This document shows positions 35,943 to 44,964 of a stretch of DNA of 64,000 bases, in pieces; position 1 is the stretch's first letter; every line of letters starts with the position of its first letter. A program made the translations under genes and the position numbers. This DNA comes from Loktanella sp. IMCC34160 (lineage in GTDB: Bacteria; Pseudomonadota; Alphaproteobacteria; Rhodobacterales; Rhodobacteraceae), in contig NZ_SELP01000001.1 of NCBI RefSeq assembly GCF_004145845.1, positions 124,001-188,000 on the forward strand, in the 5' to 3' direction. The notes under the pieces were generated by a model, which saw only the letters and a program-made list of their open reading frames with translations, was not told the origin of the DNA and did not search any database.

Positions 35943-37718
35943 TCAGACCTGGGTCTGCGCCATGTCGGCGGGGTCGATCCCGGCAACTTCGACGGGCTTC
36001 TTCATCGCGTCACGGCGGAAGGGCTCGCCCAGTTCCTGGTTGATCATCGCCTCGATCAGCGTGGTCTTGCCGTGGTTCATCTGGTCGTCGATGGCCTTGC
36101 GCAGGGCCTCGCTCAACTCGTCCATCGTGCGGGCCACGACGCCTTTAAGGCCACAGGCCTTGGCGATACCGGCATAGGACACCTGTTCGTCCAGTTCGGT
36201 CCCGACAAAGTTGTCGTCATACCACAGGGTCGAGTTCCGCTTTTCCGCGCCCCACTGGTAGTTGCGGAATACGATCTGAGTCACGGCGGGCCATTCTTCG
36301 CGGCCGATGGCGGTCAATTCGGTGACCGCGATGCCAAAGGCGCCGTCGCCCGAGAAGCCGACCACGGGGGTGTCAGGGCAGCCGATCTTCGCGCCAACCA
36401 CCGAAGGCAAGCCATAGCCGCAGGGGCCGAACAGGCCGGGGGCAAGGTATTTCCGCCCCGCTTCGAAGCTGGGATAGGCGTTGCCGATCGCACAGTTGTT
36501 GCCGATGTCGGACGAGATGATCGCCTCTTTGGGAAGCGCCGCCTGAATCGCGCGCCATGCCATGCGCGGGCTCATCCATTCCGGCTTGGCGCTGCGGGCG
36601 CGTTCGTTCCAGGTGGTGCCCGGATCGTCGTCTTCGTGGTCCATGCTGGACAGCTGCTGCGCCCATGCCGACTTGCGCTTGGCGATCTCGGCCTTGCGGG
36701 CGTCGCGGCCTTCGTCGCCCGCGGTACCCGACAGGCGGTCAAGGATGCCGTTGGCCACTTTCACCGCGTCGCCGACGATCCCTACCGAGACGGGCTTGGT
36801 CAGGCCGATCCGGTCGGGGTTGATGTCGACCTGAATGATCTTGGCCTCCTTGGGCCAATAATCCATACCGTAGCCGGGCAGGGTCGAGAAGGGGTTCAGG
36901 CGGGTGCCGAGCGCCAGCACCACATCGGCCTGCGCGATCAGTTCCATCGCGGCCTTGGATCCGTTGTAGCCCAGCGGCCCGGCGAACAGCGGGTGCGAAC
37001 CGGGGAAGGCATCGTTGTGCTGATAGCCGCAGCAGACCGGGGCATCCAGGCGTTCGGCAAGCGCCATGGAGGCCGGGATCGCGCCACCAATGACAACGCC
37101 CGCACCGTTCAGGATTACCGGGAACCGGGCCTCGGACAGAAGCTTGGCCGCCTGATCCAGTGCCTCGGCCCCGCCATCGGGGCGTTCAAAGGCGACGATC
37201 CGGGGCATTTCGACGTCGATGACTTGGGTGAAATAATCGCGCGGGACGTTGATCTGCGCCGGGGCCGAGTTGCGCTTGGCCTGCATGATGACGCGGTTCA
37301 GCACCTCGGCCATGCGGGACGGGTCGCGCACTTCTTCCTGATAGCAGACGCAGTCGGCGAACATGCGCATCTGTTCGATTTCCTGAAACCCGCCCTGACC
37401 CATGGTCTTGTTCGCGGCCTGCGGCGTGACCAGAAGCAGCGGCGTGTGGTTCCAGTAGGCGGTTTTCACGGCGGTGACAAAGTTGGCGATGCCCGGGCCG
37501 TTCTGGGCGATCATCATCGACATCTTGCCGGTGGCGCGGGTGTAGCCATCGGCCATCATCCCGCCAGAGCCTTCGTGGGCGCAGTCCCAGAAGGTGATCC
37601 CGGCCTTCGGGAAGATGTCGGAGATTGGCATGAAGGCCGATCCGATGATGCCAAAGGCATGCTGGATGCCATGCATCTGGAGCGTTTTCACAAAGGCTTC
37701 TTCGGTGGTCATCTTCAT
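35943..37718 (-). CDS. xsc: Sulfoacetaldehyde acetyltransferase
   Basis: 591 aa from the ATG at 37718, the usual Xsc length; upstream in-frame residues look noncoding. ThDP enzyme: catalytic Glu region DCAHEGSGGMMADGYTRATG, ThDP motif GDGAFGIAVTE to NYQWG, and Xsc-specific stretches such as FGIIGSAFMPISDIFPKAGI and NINVPRDYFTQ-like sequence. It splits sulfoacetaldehyde with phosphate into acetyl phosphate and sulfite. Downstream of tauR, upstream of tauE and ackA; two candidate TauR repeats lie in its promoter. Confidence 0.97.
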   Translation of the reverse strand: MKMTTEEAFVKTLQMHGIQHAFGIIGSAFMPISDIFPKAGITFWDCAHEGSGGMMADGYTRATGKMSMMIAQNGPGIANFVTAVKTAYWNHTPLLLVTPQAANKTMGQGGFQEIEQMRMFADCVCYQEEVRDPSRMAEVLNRVIMQAKRNSAPAQINVPRDYFTQVIDVEMPRIVAFERPDGGAEALDQAAKLLSEARFPVILNGAGVVIGGAIPASMALAERLDAPVCCGYQHNDAFPGSHPLFAGPLGYNGSKAAMELIAQADVVLALGTRLNPFSTLPGYGMDYWPKEAKIIQVDINPDRIGLTKPVSVGIVGDAVKVANGILDRLSGTAGDEGRDARKAEIAKRKSAWAQQLSSMDHEDDDPGTTWNERARSAKPEWMSPRMAWRAIQAALPKEAIISSDIGNNCAIGNAYPSFEAGRKYLAPGLFGPCGYGLPSVVGAKIGCPDTPVVGFSGDGAFGIAVTELTAIGREEWPAVTQIVFRNYQWGAEKRNSTLWYDDNFVGTELDEQVSYAGIAKACGLKGVVARTMDELSEALRKAIDDQMNHGKTTLIEAMINQELGEPFRRDAMKKPVEVAGIDPADMAQTQV

Positions 37719-37806
37719 TGTGGGAACCTTTCGCGCAAAGACGTTGGGCGGCGCCCCGGGCGCCTGCCGTTTCAGCGGTGACACTAGTCTGGCCGGGGCA
37801 TCGGGG

Positions 37807-37839
37807 TTAGGGCCAGTTGAATTTGCGGCTTAGCGCCAG
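37807..37839 (-). promoter_or_regulatory. Candidate TauR repeats upstream of xsc
   Basis: On the minus strand CTGGCGCTAA (complement of 37830-37839) and CTGGCCCTAA (37807-37816) repeat with a 23-bp period. The same 23-bp spacing and consensus CTGGNCNTAN occur before tpa. The location, between the tauR stop and the xsc start, suits an activator site. Confidence 0.65.
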
Positions 37840-37844
37840 ATCTG

Positions 37845-39308
37845 TCAGCTGGAGTGCCGGATGGCCTCGGCGATAAGGCGAATCCCCTCGCGGATACGGC
37901 CCGCCGGGATCGAGGAATAGGCCAGCCGGTAAAAGCAGGTGGGCTTGTCCGAGCCCGCGAAGAAATTCGCCCCCGGTTCGATCAGCACCGATTGCAGGCG
38001 CAGCCGTTCCGCCAGAAAGCTGGTATTTACCCCCGGAGGCGCCTGCATCCAGACCGACGACCCGCCAAAGGTGGCCCGTCCCGCCACGGTCAGACCGAAT
38101 TCGTCGATCGCCGCATCCATCACCTGCCGCCGCTCCATATAGGCCCGGCTCATCCGGCGGATCAGCGCGTCGTAATGGCCAAGTGACAGGAAATAACTGA
38201 CGGTGCGCTGGATGTGCCCCGGCGGGTGGCGCAACACGCTCGCCCGCAGGTTCCGCGCCTCGCGGATAAATGGGGCGGGACCGACGAGGTATCCCAGCCG
38301 CAGCCCCGGAAACAGCGATTTCGAGAAGGACCCGACATAGATCACCCGCCCGTTCCGATCCAGTGATTTCAGCGCGGGCGAGGGGGCCTTGAGGAAGGAC
38401 ATCTCGAATTCATAGTCATCTTCGACGATCAGGAAATTCTCGGCCTCTGCCTTCTCCAGCAGCGCCTTGCGCCGGGCCAGCGGCATGGTCGATGTGGTCG
38501 GGCAGTGGTGCGAGGGGGTGGTGAACACCACATCCACATCGGGCGGCAGGTCATCCGGGTTCAACCCGTCGCCATCGGTTGGCACGCTGGCCAATTGGCA
38601 CCGCGACTGGGTCAGGATCGACCGCAGGGCCGGATAGCAAGGGTCTTCCATCGCCGCCACCCGGCGCTGGGTCAGCAGAACCTGCGCCGCAAGCCACAGC
38701 GCGTTTTGCGCGCCCAGCGTGACAAGGATTTCATCAGGCCCCGCCAGAATGCCCCGGCGCGGCAGGGTCTGGCGGGCGATGAATTCCACCAGCTTCGGAT
38801 CGTCACCGTCGAAATAGTCGGTGGTCAGCGCGGTGAAATCCTTGCGCCCCAGCGCCTGCAGCGCGCACAGCCGCCAGTTCGCGCTGTCGAACAGGGTCGG
38901 GTCGGCCTGCCCATAGATGAAGGGATAGCGGTAGCTGGCCCAATCGGCGGGCTTGATCAGGCCCAGCGAGGCGGGGATGCGCTGTCCGAGGATGCGACCC
39001 CAGTCCACCGTCCCGCTGCCCGATTGCTGCGCCGGGAAAGACGGGGGTTCAGGTGCGTTGTCGGACACGAAATAGCCCGACCGCCCGCGCGAGGTGATGT
39101 AATCGTCGGCCAGAAGTTCGGTATAGGCCAGCGTCACCGTAATCCGGCTGACCCCAAGGTGATCGGCCAGTTTGCGCGACGACGGCAGCCGCTCACCGGG
39201 GCGAAACCGCCCGTCCAGAATACCCTGCGCCACCATCTGGCGAATTTGCGCCTGAAGGGTGCCTTCGGAGCTGGGATCAAGGAAAAAGGATTCGGGGCTG
39301 ATCGGCAT
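37845..39308 (-). CDS. tauR: MocR/GntR-family regulator TauR
   Basis: 487 aa. N-terminal GntR winged helix (GERLPSSRKLADHLGVSRIT) joined to a class I aminotransferase-like domain with the PLP lysine region VGSFSKSLFPGLRLGYL. TauR of Rhodobacter capsulatus activates taurine genes. It lies between xsc and a GNAT gene, with candidate TauR repeats at its own promoter, which suggests autoregulation. Confidence 0.93.
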   Translation of the reverse strand: MPISPESFFLDPSSEGTLQAQIRQMVAQGILDGRFRPGERLPSSRKLADHLGVSRITVTLAYTELLADDYITSRGRSGYFVSDNAPEPPSFPAQQSGSGTVDWGRILGQRIPASLGLIKPADWASYRYPFIYGQADPTLFDSANWRLCALQALGRKDFTALTTDYFDGDDPKLVEFIARQTLPRRGILAGPDEILVTLGAQNALWLAAQVLLTQRRVAAMEDPCYPALRSILTQSRCQLASVPTDGDGLNPDDLPPDVDVVFTTPSHHCPTTSTMPLARRKALLEKAEAENFLIVEDDYEFEMSFLKAPSPALKSLDRNGRVIYVGSFSKSLFPGLRLGYLVGPAPFIREARNLRASVLRHPPGHIQRTVSYFLSLGHYDALIRRMSRAYMERRQVMDAAIDEFGLTVAGRATFGGSSVWMQAPPGVNTSFLAERLRLQSVLIEPGANFFAGSDKPTCFYRLAYSSIPAGRIREGIRLIAEAIRHSS

Positions 39309-39322
39309 GGGATCAGCCTAGG

Positions 39323-39354
39323 GTGGTCTTAAGTGGCGCGCAATCTGGACTTAG
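39323..39354 (+). promoter_or_regulatory. Candidate TauR repeats upstream of tauR
   Basis: On the plus strand GTGGTCTTAA (39323-39332) and CTGGACTTAG (39345-39354) repeat with a 22-bp period in the 42-bp gap before tauR, running into the stop of the GNAT gene. Their orientation relative to the gene is opposite to that at tpa and xsc. Confidence 0.6.
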
Positions 39355-40052
39355 TTCTGTAGTATGCGAAGAGGGGTCAATTGCCCGCCATTCTTGTCAA
39401 AGTTAGCGGGATTCAGCCAGCGTTGGAATTCCGCCTTTGCGCGGGGCCAATCCTTGTCGGTCAGGGCGAACCAGGCGGTGTCCCGGTTCCGACCTTTGTA
39501 ATGGGTGGCCTGCCGGAATGTGCCTTCATAACGGAACCCAAGACGTTCGGCCGCTGCCCGCGACGGGGCGTTCAGCGCGTCGCATTTCCATTCGTAGCGC
39601 CGGTATCCCAGATCGTCGAAGACCCGCGCCATCATCAGGAACATCGCCTCGGTCGACATGGCGGTGCGTTGCAGGTGTGGCGACAGGTGGATGTGCCCCA
39701 CCTCGATCATCCCGTTGGCCGGGTCGATCCGCAGGTAGCTGGCCAGCCCGACCGCCGCACCGGCCCCGTTCAGGATGGTATGGAACAGCGGGTCGTCGCC
39801 GGTGCAGGTCGTTTCCATCCATTGGCGGAACGCGGTTTCGGTGTTGAATGGCCCATAGGGCAGGTAGGTCCAGTTACCCCCGCCCCTGTCCTGCCCGAAC
39901 GCCTCGAACAGACCGGCGGCATGAGTGGCAACGTCGGTCGGGACGATCGTCACCCGCGTGCCCTGCATCGGGGTCCGGTCCGGCCGTGGCCGGGGCAAGG
40001 TGACGTCCAGCGGATCACCGACGGGTTGTCCAAGGGCATTCAGGCGGGGCAT
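39351..40052 (-). CDS. GNAT-family N-acetyltransferase (RimJ/RimL type)
   Basis: 233 aa from the ATG at 40052; a TTG 15 nt upstream is less likely. Fold landmarks: GLASYLRIDPANGMIEVGHIHLSP, AMFLMMARVFDDLGYRRYEWKCDALNAPSRAAAERLGF (given as regions) and GRNRDTAWFALTDKDWP. It would transfer an acetyl group to an amine of an unknown acceptor. Placed between tpa and tauR but separated from tpa by a strong terminator, so it likely has its own promoter or relies on read-through. Confidence 0.87.
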   Translation of the reverse strand: MPRLNALGQPVGDPLDVTLPRPRPDRTPMQGTRVTIVPTDVATHAAGLFEAFGQDRGGGNWTYLPYGPFNTETAFRQWMETTCTGDDPLFHTILNGAGAAVGLASYLRIDPANGMIEVGHIHLSPHLQRTAMSTEAMFLMMARVFDDLGYRRYEWKCDALNAPSRAAAERLGFRYEGTFRQATHYKGRNRDTAWFALTDKDWPRAKAEFQRWLNPANFDKNGGQLTPLRILQN

Positions 40053-40068
40053 GGCGGGGCCTTTCAAG

Positions 40069-40094
40069 AAAAGGCCCGGCGCAGAGGCCGGGCC
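40069..40094 (-). terminator. Rho-independent terminator after tpa
   Basis: Arms GGCCCGGC (40073-40080) and GCCGGGCC (40087-40094), 6-nt loop. On the minus strand the hairpin is followed by TTTTCTTG, 25 nt after the tpa stop. Strong form. Confidence 0.85.
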
Positions 40095-40119
40095 AGTGTC
40101 TTGGGGCAGGGAAGAGAAG

Positions 40120-41502
40120 CTACCCCAATACGGTGGTGATCGCGTTGTCGACTGCGGTCGTGATCTCGTCGATGTCGTCCGCTGTGGCGATCAGCGCCGG
40201 GGCGAACAGCAGGGTATTGTTGAAGCCCGGAACCGACCGGTTCTGCGCCCCGATGATCACGCCCTGCTTCATGCAGTCGGCGACGATCCCCATGACCTTG
40301 GATTCATGCACCGGTTCCTTGGTGTCACGGTCGGCCACCAGCTCGATCCCGGCGAACAGGCCCATGCCGCGCACTTCGCCAACCCAGCGATGCTTGTCCA
40401 TGATCGCCTGAAGGTTCGATTTCAGCCGCTCGCCCATCTTGACCGAATTCGCGCCGAGGTCTTCCTTTTCGATGATCTTGAGGTTTTCCAGCGCCGCGGT
40501 CGGCCCAGCGGTGCAGCCGCCAAAAGTCGAGATATCGCGGAAGTAGCCCATCCGGTCGGTGTCGTCCTTGAACAGGTCGAACACCCGCTCGGTGGTCACG
40601 CAGCAGGAAATCGCGGCATAGCCAGAGGCCACGCCCTTGGCCATGGTCACGATGTCGGGCTGGATGCCGAACTGCTGATAGCCGAACCAGGTGCCGGTGC
40701 GGCCAAGGCCACAGACAACCTCGTCGATGTGCAGCAACACGTCATACTTGCGGCAGATCTCCTGCACCCGCTCCCAATAGCCTTTCGGCGGAACGATGAT
40801 GCCGCCGCCTGCTGTGATCGGCTCGAGGCAGAGCGCGCCAACGGTGTCCGGACCTTCGCGCAGGATCACATCCTCGATCGCTTGGGCTGCCTTTTCGCCG
40901 TAGGTTTCGCCGGCCCAGCCGTCTTGGGCGCGGTATTCAAGGCAGTGGGGCACCTCGACAAAGCCCGGCGCGAAGGGGCCGTATTGGGCGTTGCGCTCCT
41001 GCTGGCCGCCTGCCGACAGGGTTGCGATGGTGGTGCCGTGATAGTCGCGGTCGCGGTAGAGGATCTTGTGCTTCTTGCCGCCGTAATGCTTGTGCGCGAT
41101 CTGGCGCACCATCTTGAAGGCCTTCTCGTTCGCCTCGGACCCGGAGTTTGCGTAGTAGACGCGCGACAGGCCGGGCATCTTTTCAACAAGGCGCTGGGCG
41201 AATTCGGCACCGGGAATGGTGCCCTTGGCCCCGGCGAAATAGCACATCTTCACCAGTTGATCGCGGACCGCATCGGCGATTTCGGTGCGGCCATAGCCGA
41301 CGTTGACGGTCCAGACCCCGCCGGACACGGCGTCGATATGTTCCTTGCCGGTGATGTCCCAGACGCGCATGCCCTTGCCTTCGACGATGATCTGCGGGTC
41401 GATCGCCTCGAACGGCTTGTGTTGGGTCAGGTGGTGCCAGACATGGGCGCGGTCGGCCTCGATCACGGCAGAGGGGTCGTTGGTCAGGGATTGGATATCC
41501 AT
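40120..41502 (-). CDS. tpa: Taurine:pyruvate aminotransferase
   Basis: 460 aa from the ATG at 41502, with AGGAG 6 nt upstream. Class III PLP aminotransferase: YANSGSEANEKAFKM, HIDEVVCGLGRTGTWFG and the PLP lysine in IVTMAKGVASGYAAI. Overall sequence matches Tpa rather than ornithine or GABA enzymes. It converts taurine and pyruvate to sulfoacetaldehyde and alanine, feeding Xsc. Taurine uptake genes and alanine dehydrogenase are not in the window. Confidence 0.92.
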   Translation of the reverse strand: MDIQSLTNDPSAVIEADRAHVWHHLTQHKPFEAIDPQIIVEGKGMRVWDITGKEHIDAVSGGVWTVNVGYGRTEIADAVRDQLVKMCYFAGAKGTIPGAEFAQRLVEKMPGLSRVYYANSGSEANEKAFKMVRQIAHKHYGGKKHKILYRDRDYHGTTIATLSAGGQQERNAQYGPFAPGFVEVPHCLEYRAQDGWAGETYGEKAAQAIEDVILREGPDTVGALCLEPITAGGGIIVPPKGYWERVQEICRKYDVLLHIDEVVCGLGRTGTWFGYQQFGIQPDIVTMAKGVASGYAAISCCVTTERVFDLFKDDTDRMGYFRDISTFGGCTAGPTAALENLKIIEKEDLGANSVKMGERLKSNLQAIMDKHRWVGEVRGMGLFAGIELVADRDTKEPVHESKVMGIVADCMKQGVIIGAQNRSVPGFNNTLLFAPALIATADDIDEITTAVDNAITTVLG

Positions 41503-41575
41503 GGCGGGCTCCTGAAGAATCGGTTGTCGGCCGGGGATGGCCGGGGTTTGCCTTTGTCCCACCATGCGCCCGACG

Positions 41576-41620
41576 CCAAGTCCGGCCTTAGGGCCAGCGT
41601 TGTGGCATAGATAAGTCCAG
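41576..41620 (-). promoter_or_regulatory. Candidate TauR repeats upstream of tpa
   Basis: On the minus strand CTGGACTTAT (complement of 41611-41620), CTGGCCCTAA (41588-41597) and a weaker CCGGACTTGG (41576-41585), with periods of 23 and 12 bp. The first matches the CTGGAC(T/C)TAA repeats I recall for the R. capsulatus TauR site. Confidence 0.7.
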
Positions 41621-41662
41621 ACGCGCGCTGCACGGATAGTTCACAGATTGTTGCCTAAGGCC

Positions 41663-41693
41663 TTGACCTTCCCGTGACTGGAACCCTTATCTG
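41663..41693 (+). promoter_or_regulatory. MerR/CueR-type copA promoter
   Basis: A -35 TTGACC (41663-41668) and a -10 TATCTG (41688-41693) are 19 bp apart, the overlong spacer typical of promoters twisted open by MerR-family activators. The spacer holds a dyad-like ACCTTCC ... GGAACC element, as in CueR/HmrR sites. The copA start is 31 nt downstream of the -10. Confidence 0.8.
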
Positions 41694-41724
41694 GTAGGAC
41701 AAGGCCGCAAAGGAGGGCCAGATC

Positions 41725-44190
41725 ATGGGCGCACAAAATCAGCTTTCGTTTGAAATTGACGGGCTTAGCTGCGCGGCCTGCGTGGGCCGGGCGGAAAAGG
41801 CGCTCAAGGCCGTGGGTGGCGTGGACCGGGCCGAGGTGAACCTTGCCACGAAAACCGGCCGTGTGGTTCTGCGGGAAGATGCCGGGGCCGAAGCGACGCG
41901 CGCCCTGTCGGGCGCCTTGTCCGCCGCAGGCTATCCCGCCGTGCCGGACCGGTTCCGGTTGGAAGTCACGGGGATGACCTGTGCCTCTTGCCTGAGCAAG
42001 GTCGAAGGCGCGCTGTCCTCTGTGCCCGGCGTTCTGTCGGCCAAGGTGAACCTTGCTGACGGGATCGCGTCGGTCTCGGCGCTCGTCCATGACCCGGCGC
42101 CGTTGATCGCGGCGGTGCAGGCGGTGGGCTATGACGCCCGCCAGATCGCCTCGGGCGAAGTGCGGACCGACAAGACGGTCGAGGAGGCGGCAGCCCTGCG
42201 CCGCAATGTCATCCTTGCTGCCGCCCTGACCCTGCCGGTCTTCGTGATAGAGATGGGCGGGCATGTGTTTCCGGCGATCCATCATTGGATCGGCCAGACC
42301 ATCGGGATGCAGACATCCTGGGTGATCCAGTTTGTCCTGACCGCGCTGGTCCTTGCCATTCCGGGCCGCCAGTTCTTTGCCAAGGGGGTTCCGGCCCTCT
42401 TGCGCCGGGGGCCGGACATGAATTCGCTAGTCGCCCTCGGCACCTCGGCGGCCTTCGGGTTCTCGACCATCGCAACCTTTGCCCCCGGCCTACTGCCCAC
42501 CGGCACGCGGGCGGTCTATTTCGAGGCGGCGGCGGTGATCGTCACCCTGATCCTGCTGGGCCGCTGGCTGGAGGTCCGGGCAAAGGGCCGGACCGGGGCC
42601 GCGATCAAGCGGCTGATCGGGCTGCGCCCGGATACCGCGCGGGTCGAACGCGATGGCGAGGTGGTCGAGGTTCCCATCGAAGAGGTTCAGCGGGGCATGT
42701 TCCTGCACATCCGGCCCGGCGAACGGATCGCCGTTGACGGGATCGTGCGCGAAGGTGACAGCTGGGTCGACGAAAGCATGATCACCGGCGAACCGGTGCC
42801 GGTGCAAAAGACCAAGGGCGCGACCGTGACCGGCGGAGCCGTGAACGGCAATGGCGCGTTGCGGGTGCGGGCCACGGCGGTTGGGTCCGATACGATGCTG
42901 GCCCGGATCATCCAGATGGTCGAGGACGCCCAGGGCGCCCGCCTTCCGGTGCAGGATCTGGTGAACAAGATCACGGCATGGTTTGTGCCCGCCGTGATGG
43001 CGGTCGCCGCGCTGACGGTTCTGGTCTGGCTGGTTTTCGGCCCGGCGCCGGTTCTGTCCTTTGCCCTTGTGGCTGGGGTGTCCGTCCTGATCATCGCCTG
43101 CCCCTGCGCAATGGGTCTGGCCACGCCGACCTCGATCATGGTTGGCACGGGGCGGGCGGCTGAACTGGGCGTTCTGTTCCGGCAGGGCGACGCGCTTCAG
43201 GCGCTGCAATCCGTGCAGGTGGTCGGCTTTGACAAGACCGGCACACTGACCGAAGGCAAGCCGGACCTGACCGATCTGGAACCGGTGGACGGCATTGATG
43301 CGGACGGGCTTCTGGCCAAGGTCGCGGCGGTCGAGGCCCTGTCGGAACACCCGCTTGGCACCGCGATTGTCCGGGCGGCCAAGGAAAAGGGTCTGACCCT
43401 GCCCACAGTCGAAGGGTTCGCGGCGATCCCCGGATATGGACTGCGCGGGACGGTCGATGGGGTCGAGGTGCTGATCGGCGCCGCCCGCCTGATGAAGAAA
43501 GAGGGCATCGTGGCCGAAGCGCAGGAAGCGCGCGCGGTCGAGCTGTCCGCCAAGGGGCGGACGCCGATCCTTGTTGCCATCGGCGGCAAGGCAGCCGGGG
43601 TTCTGGCCGTTGCGGACCGGATCAAGCCGACAGCCCGGGCCACGGTCGCGGCGCTGCATGCACAGGGGTTGAAGGTTGCGATGATCACCGGAGATACCGA
43701 GCGGACAGCCGGGGCCATCGCAAAGGAACTTGGGATTGATCTGGTCCAGGCCGAGGTCTTGCCCGAGGGCAAGGTCGAGGCGATCCGCGCCCTTCAGGGC
43801 GAGGGCCGGGTGGCTTTCGTCGGGGACGGGATCAACGACGCGCCGGCGCTGGCGGCCGCCGATGTCGGCGTGGCCATCGGCACCGGTACCGATGTGGCAG
43901 TGGAAAGCGCCCATGTGGTCCTGATGTCGGGCGATCCGTCGGGCGTGGTGAACGCGCTGGAAATCAGCCGCCGCACCATGTCCAACATCCGCCAGAATCT
44001 AGGCTGGGCCTTTGGCTATAACATCCTGCTGATCCCCGTCGCCGCCGGTCTCTTGTATCCAGTCTGGGGGGTGATGCTGTCGCCGGCGCTGGCCGCGGGG
44101 GCGATGGCGGCCAGTTCCGTGCTGGTCCTGTCAAATGCCTTGCGGCTGCGCTGGGTCCGCCCCGTGGTCGAGAAAGGGGGCGCGGCATGA
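41725..44190 (+). CDS. copA: Copper-exporting P1B-type ATPase
   Basis: 821 aa, with GGAGGG before the ATG. Two N-terminal metal-binding domains (C16AAC, C86ASC), membrane CPC (about 459, IACPCAMGLATPTS), phosphorylation DKTGT (about 502), SEHPLG and GDGINDAPALA. Exports Cu(I) from the cytoplasm. Upstream of and overlapping the MerR-family regulator gene, with a MerR-type promoter. A second P1B ATPase, CcoI, is encoded at 57837 and probably serves oxidase assembly. Confidence 0.95.
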   Translation: MGAQNQLSFEIDGLSCAACVGRAEKALKAVGGVDRAEVNLATKTGRVVLREDAGAEATRALSGALSAAGYPAVPDRFRLEVTGMTCASCLSKVEGALSSVPGVLSAKVNLADGIASVSALVHDPAPLIAAVQAVGYDARQIASGEVRTDKTVEEAAALRRNVILAAALTLPVFVIEMGGHVFPAIHHWIGQTIGMQTSWVIQFVLTALVLAIPGRQFFAKGVPALLRRGPDMNSLVALGTSAAFGFSTIATFAPGLLPTGTRAVYFEAAAVIVTLILLGRWLEVRAKGRTGAAIKRLIGLRPDTARVERDGEVVEVPIEEVQRGMFLHIRPGERIAVDGIVREGDSWVDESMITGEPVPVQKTKGATVTGGAVNGNGALRVRATAVGSDTMLARIIQMVEDAQGARLPVQDLVNKITAWFVPAVMAVAALTVLVWLVFGPAPVLSFALVAGVSVLIIACPCAMGLATPTSIMVGTGRAAELGVLFRQGDALQALQSVQVVGFDKTGTLTEGKPDLTDLEPVDGIDADGLLAKVAAVEALSEHPLGTAIVRAAKEKGLTLPTVEGFAAIPGYGLRGTVDGVEVLIGAARLMKKEGIVAEAQEARAVELSAKGRTPILVAIGGKAAGVLAVADRIKPTARATVAALHAQGLKVAMITGDTERTAGAIAKELGIDLVQAEVLPEGKVEAIRALQGEGRVAFVGDGINDAPALAAADVGVAIGTGTDVAVESAHVVLMSGDPSGVVNALEISRRTMSNIRQNLGWAFGYNILLIPVAAGLLYPVWGVMLSPALAAGAMAASSVLVLSNALRLRWVRPVVEKGGAA

Positions 44191-44582
44191 ATATTGGTGA
44201 AGTCGCCGAAAAGACCGGGCTGCCCGCCAAGACCATCCGCTATTACGAAGATATCGGGCTGGTCCGGCCGCTGCGCGGGGATAATGGATATCGGCAGTTC
44301 CGGGACAGCGACGCGCACAAGCTGAACTTTCTCGGGCGGGCGCGGGCGCTCGGCTTTTCGATCGAGGATTGTCGCGACCTTCTGGCCCTTTGGGAAGATC
44401 AGGACCGGGCCAGCGCCGACGTCCGGCAGATCGCCAAAGGCCATCTGGCAGAGATTGAACGCAAGATTACCGATCTGTCAGCCATGCGGGATACGCTGCA
44501 GGGGCTTGTGCGGGCCTGTCACGGCGACGACCGGCCCGATTGCCCGATCCTCAATGGGTTGGCCGAGACCGGGCTATCTTGA
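44187..44582 (+). CDS. Copper-responsive MerR-family regulator (CueR/HmrR)
   Basis: 131 aa. MerR helix-turn-helix (MNIGEVAEKTGLPAKTIRYY), dimerisation helix, and a C-terminal metal loop CHGDDRPDC as in CueR/HmrR, where two cysteines bind Cu(I). ATGA overlap with copA indicates coupling, so it should control its own operon through the 19-bp-spacer promoter. Confidence 0.93.
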   Translation: MNIGEVAEKTGLPAKTIRYYEDIGLVRPLRGDNGYRQFRDSDAHKLNFLGRARALGFSIEDCRDLLALWEDQDRASADVRQIAKGHLAEIERKITDLSAMRDTLQGLVRACHGDDRPDCPILNGLAETGLS

Positions 44583-44642
44583 TCCCGGTCAAAGTGAGAA
44601 CGTCCCAGACCCGCTAGCGTGACGGCAAAACAGGAGACCCAG

Positions 44643-44963
44643 ATGACCACGACAGAAGACCGCAAAGCCCAACTCCTCGCCCGTCGCGCCGAACTTGTCG
44701 AACGGTCCGAAGAGGTCGAGGCGGAACTGGACGCGCACCATAACCCCGATTGGGAAGAGCTGGCGACGGAACGCGAAGGCGACGAGGTGCTGGAAGGCAT
44801 CGGCGTCTCGGCCGCTGCTGAAATCCGGGCGATTGACGCCGCCCTGTCCCGGATCGAAACCGGAGAATATGGCGTCTGCGTGAAATGCGGCGATGACATC
44901 AGCGCCGAACGTCTGGACGTGGTTCCGCACGCGCCGCTGTGCAAGGCCTGCGCGCGCGGGTGA
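44643..44963 (+). CDS. DksA/TraR-family zinc-finger protein
   Basis: 106 aa, with AGGAG 6 nt before the ATG at 44643. A helical coiled coil (ARRAELVERSEEVEAELDAH) and a C4 zinc finger (CVKC ... CKAC). DksA-like proteins bind the RNA polymerase secondary channel. The coiled-coil tip lacks the DxxDxA motif of true DksA, so a distinct role is possible. Convergent with the argE-like gene, 1 nt apart. Confidence 0.88.
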   Translation: MTTTEDRKAQLLARRAELVERSEEVEAELDAHHNPDWEELATEREGDEVLEGIGVSAAAEIRAIDAALSRIETGEYGVCVKCGDDISAERLDVVPHAPLCKACARG

Positions 44964-44964
44964 T

